A DNA stretch of 64,000 nucleotides from the NCBI RefSeq assembly GCF_900090275.1, contig NZ_LT607755.1, forward strand, positions 2,852,001 to 2,916,000, given 5' to 3'. This stretch comes from Micromonospora zamorensis (GTDB lineage: Bacteria; Actinomycetota; Actinomycetes; Mycobacteriales; Micromonosporaceae). Below the pieces are notes generated by a model. The model was not told the DNA's origin, did no database searches, and was given only the letters and a program-made list of their open reading frames with translations. Positions within the stretch are counted from its first letter, which is position 1; every line of letters begins with the position of its first letter. Made by a program: the position numbers and the translations under genes. Below are positions 60,439 to 64,000 of the stretch, piece after piece.

Positions 60439-61452
60439 TCAGGAGACCGGACGGGCGTGTTCCAACTTGATCGGCACGTGCAGCGCCGAAACCTCGGCAA
60501 CCTCACGCTCCCCAAACGTCACGTTACCGCCGACACCACGGACCGACGCCACCACCCCACCAGGAATGTTCAACGCCGTGCGCATCGTCGCCGGATCACC
60601 GATCACCGTGATCGTGAACGGCGCCGTCAACCGACGCCCCTCCACCACCAACGACCCGTTGTCCCCGTCGAGGAAGTACGTCGACGCGATGATCCGCACC
60701 GACGCCCCGTCACCGCCGGAAATCTGCATCGCCTCCGCGCCAGCGCCCCGCAGCTCCTGCACCGCGTCCAGCACCCGATTCGCCGAGATCGGCTTGGCAC
60801 CGGCGTCGAACCGCACCGTCAACCCCGGCCCGACCGCCGGCAACGTGCCCGCCAGGATGCCCAACTCGTCCGCCCGCCGCGTCGCCTCGTCCAACGCCGC
60901 CTGACGCCCCTGCTCACCCGACTGCAACTGCCGCTGACTGTCCTCCAGAGTCCGGATGTCCTGCTGAAGACGGTTCTCCCGCGCATCCAGATCCGACAGG
61001 ATCCGGACCAGGTCCTCCTGGCGCGTCGCACCCAACGTCGGATCCGTCGACGTCGTCTTCAACTGCACCACCAACGTGAAACCCAGCAACGCCAACAACG
61101 CGGCGATCATCACCCCGGCCGTACTCCACCGGGACCGACCCGCCGCCGGCGCCGCCGACTCACCAACCGGCTCACCCAACCCGTCGGAACCCGCAACCGT
61201 CTCCCCCGACCGCGGCACCGCGCTCAGGTCCACCGTCGCACCGTCGTCGACCGGCTCCACCGCCGGCTCATCCTCCACGGCTGGCTCATCGACCGGCTCG
61301 CGCTCCACCGGCCCCTGCGGCGCCAACGGGCTCAACTCGTCCGGATCCGGCGCGTCCGGACGAGGATCCGGCTCACCCGCCGGCCCACCCGGCCGCGCCG
61401 GACCCGCAGGCTGCGGCCACCCCGTCCCCGTGTCGGTCTGCTCGTCACTCAT
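60439..61452 (-). CDS. DUF881 family membrane protein
   Basis: 337 residues. A Pro/Asp-rich cytoplasmic region of about 110 residues, one transmembrane helix (about 112-130), a coiled coil (about 140-190) and the DUF881 domain to the end, with Gly-Pro-Gly-Leu-Thr-Val, Leu-Arg-Gly-Ala-Gly-Ala-Glu-Ala and Pro-Phe-Thr-Ile-Thr-Val-Ile-Gly-Asp. Function unknown; a homologue lies at the same place as Rv1825. The long acidic N-terminus is larger than usual. Confidence 0.88.
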   Translation of the reverse strand: MSDEQTDTGTGWPQPAGPARPGGPAGEPDPRPDAPDPDELSPLAPQGPVEREPVDEPAVEDEPAVEPVDDGATVDLSAVPRSGETVAGSDGLGEPVGESAAPAAGRSRWSTAGVMIAALLALLGFTLVVQLKTTSTDPTLGATRQEDLVRILSDLDARENRLQQDIRTLEDSQRQLQSGEQGRQAALDEATRRADELGILAGTLPAVGPGLTVRFDAGAKPISANRVLDAVQELRGAGAEAMQISGGDGASVRIIASTYFLDGDNGSLVVEGRRLTAPFTITVIGDPATMRTALNIPGGVVASVRGVGGNVTFGEREVAEVSALHVPIKLEHARPVS

Positions 61453-61463
61453 CGCAACCCAAC

Positions 61464-61796
61464 CTACGCCCGGAACAGGTGCCGGCGGATCGCCGCCACG
61501 TTGCCGAAGATGCGCACACCCAGCACCACCACCACACCGGTGGACAACTGCCCGCCCACCCCCAACTGGTCACCCAGATACACGATCAGACCAGCGACCA
61601 GCACGTTGGAGATGAACGACACCACGAACTGCTTGTCGTCGAAGATGCGGTCCAACCTCGCCCGCACCCCACCGAACACCGCGTCCAACGCGGCCACCAC
61701 CGCGATCGGCAGGTACGGCTGCAACGCCGCCGGCACCGTGGGATCAAGCCACACACCGAGCACCACACCGGCGAGCAACGCCAGCACCGCGATCAT
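61464..61796 (-). CDS. sbp: Small basic protein (DUF1290)
   Basis: 110 residues with three hydrophobic segments. The conserved beginning Ile-Ala-Val-Leu-Ala-Leu-Leu-Ala-Gly, then Pro-Ile-Ala-Val-Val-Ala-Ala-Leu-Asp-Ala-Val-Phe-Gly-Gly-Val-Arg-Ala and Phe-Ile-Ser-Asn-Val match Sbp of Bacillus. Membrane protein of unknown function found beside DUF881 genes in Gram-positives. The ATG overlaps the stop of the upstream DUF881 gene by 4 nt. Confidence 0.9.
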   Translation of the reverse strand: MIAVLALLAGVVLGVWLDPTVPAALQPYLPIAVVAALDAVFGGVRARLDRIFDDKQFVVSFISNVLVAGLIVYLGDQLGVGGQLSTGVVVVLGVRIFGNVAAIRRHLFRA

Positions 61797-62737
61797 CGGC
61801 CACCTCCGGAGGGGCTAACGGTCGTCGTCGGACCAGACGACCCAGGACTGCCGGAACGGACACCCGACGCGGAAGGGCTCGGACTGACCGACGGCTTGGC
61901 GTAGCGTAGCTGCGGCTCCGGAGCCGCCGGCAGGGTGAGGTCATCCGCCTCCCGCACACCGAACGACAACCCGGTCTTCTGCGCGACCTCCCGCATCAGC
62001 GCCGCGTTACGACTGTCCTCGAACTTGCGCCGCATCGAACCCGGCCCGATCGCCGACACCTCGTACGGCCCGGTCACCGGCCGGAAATCCACCAGCATCA
62101 CCTCACCCGCCGACCGGATCGTCGACGTCGACGTCAACCGCTGCCCGTTGATGGAGACCGCCTCCGCGCCGGCACTCCACAACGCGTTCGCCACCCCCTG
62201 CAGATCGCTGTAGAGCACCCGCGACGGCCCAGCGCCAGCACCGGTCACCACGTCCGCCTTGTCCGGAGCATCCGCCAACCGCACCACGACACCGTCACCG
62301 CGCACCCGACCCAGCCCCGTGCTCGCCTCCATGTCCCGCAACCGGGCGGCGGCCGTCCCGCTCAACGCCGCGTCGCGCTGCCGGCTGACCTCCTCGCGCA
62401 GCTGATCCGCGCGCGTGGACAACCGGTCGGTCTGGTTCTCCCGTTCCTTGATCTGCGCCACCAGGCCGGAACGGGCCTGGCTGCGCCCCGGCTCGTCCGC
62501 CATCGTCTGCCGGTACGCGACCGCGAACAGGAAACCGAGCATCACCAGCACGACCAGACTGACCGACCTCGTCGGCCAGGCCCGCCATCCCGCGGCGCGC
62601 CCGCTGGACGCCGACCGCTCACGGGCGGCCGCCGCGTCCGCGTAGCCCGGGTCCAGGGGATTGCGGAACAGTTCGGTGAGGAAATCCGGCGCGTACACCC
62701 GGTCCTGGCGGGGCTTGCCCGGCTCCGGCGCGCTCAC
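61793..62737 (-). CDS. DUF881 family membrane protein
   Basis: 314 residues. A cytoplasmic N-terminus with Tyr-Ala-Pro-Asp-Phe-Leu-Thr-Glu-Leu-Phe, a transmembrane helix (about 57-77), a coiled coil (about 90-125) and a DUF881 domain with Gly-Val-Val-Val-Arg-Leu, Leu-Trp-Ser-Ala-Gly-Ala-Glu-Ala-Val-Ser and Gly-Pro-Tyr-Glu-Val-Ser-Ala-Ile-Gly. The last 35 residues are Ser/Pro/Gly-rich. The GTG start overlaps the phosphatidyltransferase stop by 4 nt (GTGA), so the frame open upstream is not the start. Matches Rv1823. Confidence 0.88.
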   Translation of the reverse strand: MSAPEPGKPRQDRVYAPDFLTELFRNPLDPGYADAAAARERSASSGRAAGWRAWPTRSVSLVVLVMLGFLFAVAYRQTMADEPGRSQARSGLVAQIKERENQTDRLSTRADQLREEVSRQRDAALSGTAAARLRDMEASTGLGRVRGDGVVVRLADAPDKADVVTGAGAGPSRVLYSDLQGVANALWSAGAEAVSINGQRLTSTSTIRSAGEVMLVDFRPVTGPYEVSAIGPGSMRRKFEDSRNAALMREVAQKTGLSFGVREADDLTLPAAPEPQLRYAKPSVSPSPSASGVRSGSPGSSGPTTTVSPSGGGR

Positions 62738-63366
62738 GCAGCCGCCCCCGGGCCGCGCGCCGCGCGCACCAGCCGAGCCGCCTGCACGACGTACATCCCA
62801 CCGGCCACCCAGTAGAGCACCAGCCCCCACCAGGCCAGCCCCCAGCCGATCGCGGCCATCGCCGTCGACGCAGCACTCCACTCGGTTGCCAACAGCAGCA
62901 CCGGGAACGCCGCGAGCAGCAGGAACGTGGCGGTCTTGCCCACGTAGTGCACCGGCGGCGGTCCGTAGCCGTAGCGGCGCAACACCGCCAGCGAGGCGAG
63001 CAGGAGCAGCTCACGGGCCAACAGCGCCGCCGTGAATTGCCACGGCACCACCTCCCGCGCGGTGAAGGCGAGCAGGGTGGCGAGGATGTAGAGCCGATCG
63101 GCCAGGGGGTCGAGCAGCTCACCGAGTCGGCTCACCTGGCGCAGTCGGCGGGCGATCCAACCGTCGACCCAGTCGGTGGTGCCACCGATGGCCAGCACGA
63201 TGATCGCCGCCACGTCGGCCCGCTCGACCAGGAACAGGTAGAGGAAGAGCGGCACGCCCAGCAGCCGCCCGAAGCTGATCAGGTTGGGCAGGGTGAGCAC
63301 CTGGTTGCCGGGAGTCTGGTCACCGGTGTCCGGCGGTTGCTCTGCCCGAGCCGGCCGACGCGACAC
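62734..63366 (-). CDS. CDP-alcohol phosphatidyltransferase
   Basis: 210 residues with four to six helices. The family motif Asp-Gly-x2-Ala-Arg-x8-Gly-x3-Asp-x3-Asp is complete: Asp68, Gly69, Ala72, Arg73, Gly82, Asp86, Asp90. It transfers a phosphatidyl group from CDP-diacylglycerol to an alcohol such as glycerol-3-phosphate or another acceptor. Position corresponds to Rv1822 (pgsA2). GTG with GGAGG. First gene of the block transcribed towards lower coordinates. Confidence 0.9.
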   Translation of the reverse strand: MSRRPARAEQPPDTGDQTPGNQVLTLPNLISFGRLLGVPLFLYLFLVERADVAAIIVLAIGGTTDWVDGWIARRLRQVSRLGELLDPLADRLYILATLLAFTAREVVPWQFTAALLARELLLLASLAVLRRYGYGPPPVHYVGKTATFLLLAAFPVLLLATEWSAASTAMAAIGWGLAWWGLVLYWVAGGMYVVQAARLVRAARGPGAAA

Positions 63367-63489
63367 CGATCCTCCTCCACGGCACGTGGGCCCCGAGCCG
63401 ACGTCGAGCGTCGCTGAGGGTCGTACGCGCTGTCGGGCCGGCCACCGCCGGCTCCCCCTGCGGCCCCTGGCGGGGCCCTCCCCTGATGC

Positions 63490-63517
63490 GGCCCGCGATC
63501 ATCGATGATCGCGGGCC
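63490..63517. promoter_or_regulatory. Perfect 28-bp palindrome in the leader of the phosphatidyltransferase block
   Basis: Arms of 14 bp (GGCCCGCGATCATC and its complement) meet without a spacer. A minus-strand TATAGT (63534-63539) just upstream could be the -10, so the palindrome may be an operator or a terminator of the MarR gene. Nothing else is recognisable between 63367 and 63659. Confidence 0.5.
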
Positions 63518-63659
63518 GGGTAAGTGCGCTGTCACTATATCGGGCTTGCCCCAGCGTCCCGGGTGCCGCCGTGCGGCGTCTGGGTGCGGCCCTGCCGCTC
63601 TGTGGCGTGGATCACCACGCGTAGAGCGTCCTAGGATACTAGTGGAAGGCGGGGCGTGC

Positions 63660-64000
63660 TCATGCCGTCTGCGCTGCGGGATCGGTCTGCTGCTCGGGCA
63701 CCGACTGCGTCGCCGCCCGGCCGAACGCGAGCAACGCCAGCAACAGGTCGTGCTGCATCCGCGCCGGCATCCGATCCAACACCGCCTGCACCGCCCGCTG
63801 CCGCCGCTCGGCCAACTCCCCCAGCAGGGTCAGCGCCGCCGCGGTCGGCACCAGTCGCACCTCACGCCGGTCTCGTGGATCCGCCACCCGACGCAACAGC
63901 CCGGTCGCCTCCAGCCGGTCACAGAGGCGACTCGCCGACGACGGCACCACGTCCAGCAGCTCCGCCAACCCGTTGACGTTTGTCTCCTGCCGGCTGCTGA
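63660..64000 (-). CDS. MarR-family regulator (5' end outside the window)
   Basis: The frame is open to the window edge, so the true start lies beyond 64000. The visible part has the recognition helix Val-Pro-Ser-Ser-Ala-Ser-Arg-Leu-Cys-Asp-Arg-Leu, the wing with Asp-Pro-Arg-Asp-Arg-Arg-Glu-Val-Arg-Leu, and a C-terminal dimerisation helix pair. It precedes the phosphatidyltransferase block on the same strand but is separated by 293 nt with a palindrome. Confidence 0.82.
   Translation of the reverse strand, partial: SSRQETNVNGLAELLDVVPSSASRLCDRLEATGLLRRVADPRDRREVRLVPTAAALTLLGELAERRQRAVQAVLDRMPARMQHDLLLALLAFGRAATQSVPEQQTDPAAQTA

Overview
The window is high-GC actinobacterial chromosome, most likely from Micromonosporaceae (Micromonospora or a close relative). 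The evidence is strongly GC-biased third codon positions, frequent GTG starts, SARP/BTAD and DivIVA-type proteins, and a block on the minus strand at 57.1-63.4 kb whose order matches the Mycobacterium tuberculosis Rv1822-Rv1830 neighbourhood: CDP-alcohol phosphatidyltransferase, DUF881, small basic protein, DUF881, gcvH, garA, MerR (ftsR), DUF151 nuclease, MerR. I saw no rRNA, tRNA or CRISPR array.

Layout. 0-3.2 kb: a partial DUF2087 gene, a MarR regulator with a membrane protein, and a divergent TetR / TetX-like flavin monooxygenase pair whose monooxygenase carries a single-base frameshift. 3.3-5.8 kb: a scar of mobile DNA with a broken serine recombinase, an O-antigen-ligase-like gene that reads into it, and a chimera of a phage-structural-like protein with the tail of an ABC-F ATPase. 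5.8-27.3 kb: stress and metabolic genes (Hsp20 with a HAIR operator, a tyrosine recombinase, AidB-like acyl-CoA dehydrogenase, LtrA, a BTAD regulator, RTX-like and other secreted proteins, thymidine kinase, transporters, the cydAB oxidase, Eis). 27.3-36.2 kb: two divergent MarR genes sharing overlapping operators, peroxiredoxin, patatin, a reductase, an OFA-type transporter with its 41-residue partner, zwf and a uronate dehydrogenase.

36.2-38.4 kb is the most unusual stretch. It holds a dif-like Xer site, a hypothetical gene, a pair of 30-bp inverted repeats and a tyrosine recombinase whose start codon lies inside a palindrome with Xer-site geometry. 38.4-52.2 kb carries a FAS1 lipoprotein, an M14 carboxypeptidase with a repeat C-terminus, peptide deformylase, pabB with an in-frame 27-bp tandem repeat, gcvP behind a glycine riboswitch, a sirtuin, and a MerR-PP2C fusion. 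A 169-bp MITE-like hairpin at 52.2 kb supplies the stop codon of a VWA-domain gene. The rest comprises a DivIVA-like protein, an NO-detoxifying globin pair and the conserved cell-envelope/glycine-cleavage block.

At least six genes have a TANNNT hexamer exactly 6 nt before the start codon and no Shine-Dalgarno sequence, which suggests leaderless mRNAs. Several starts were chosen on that basis.
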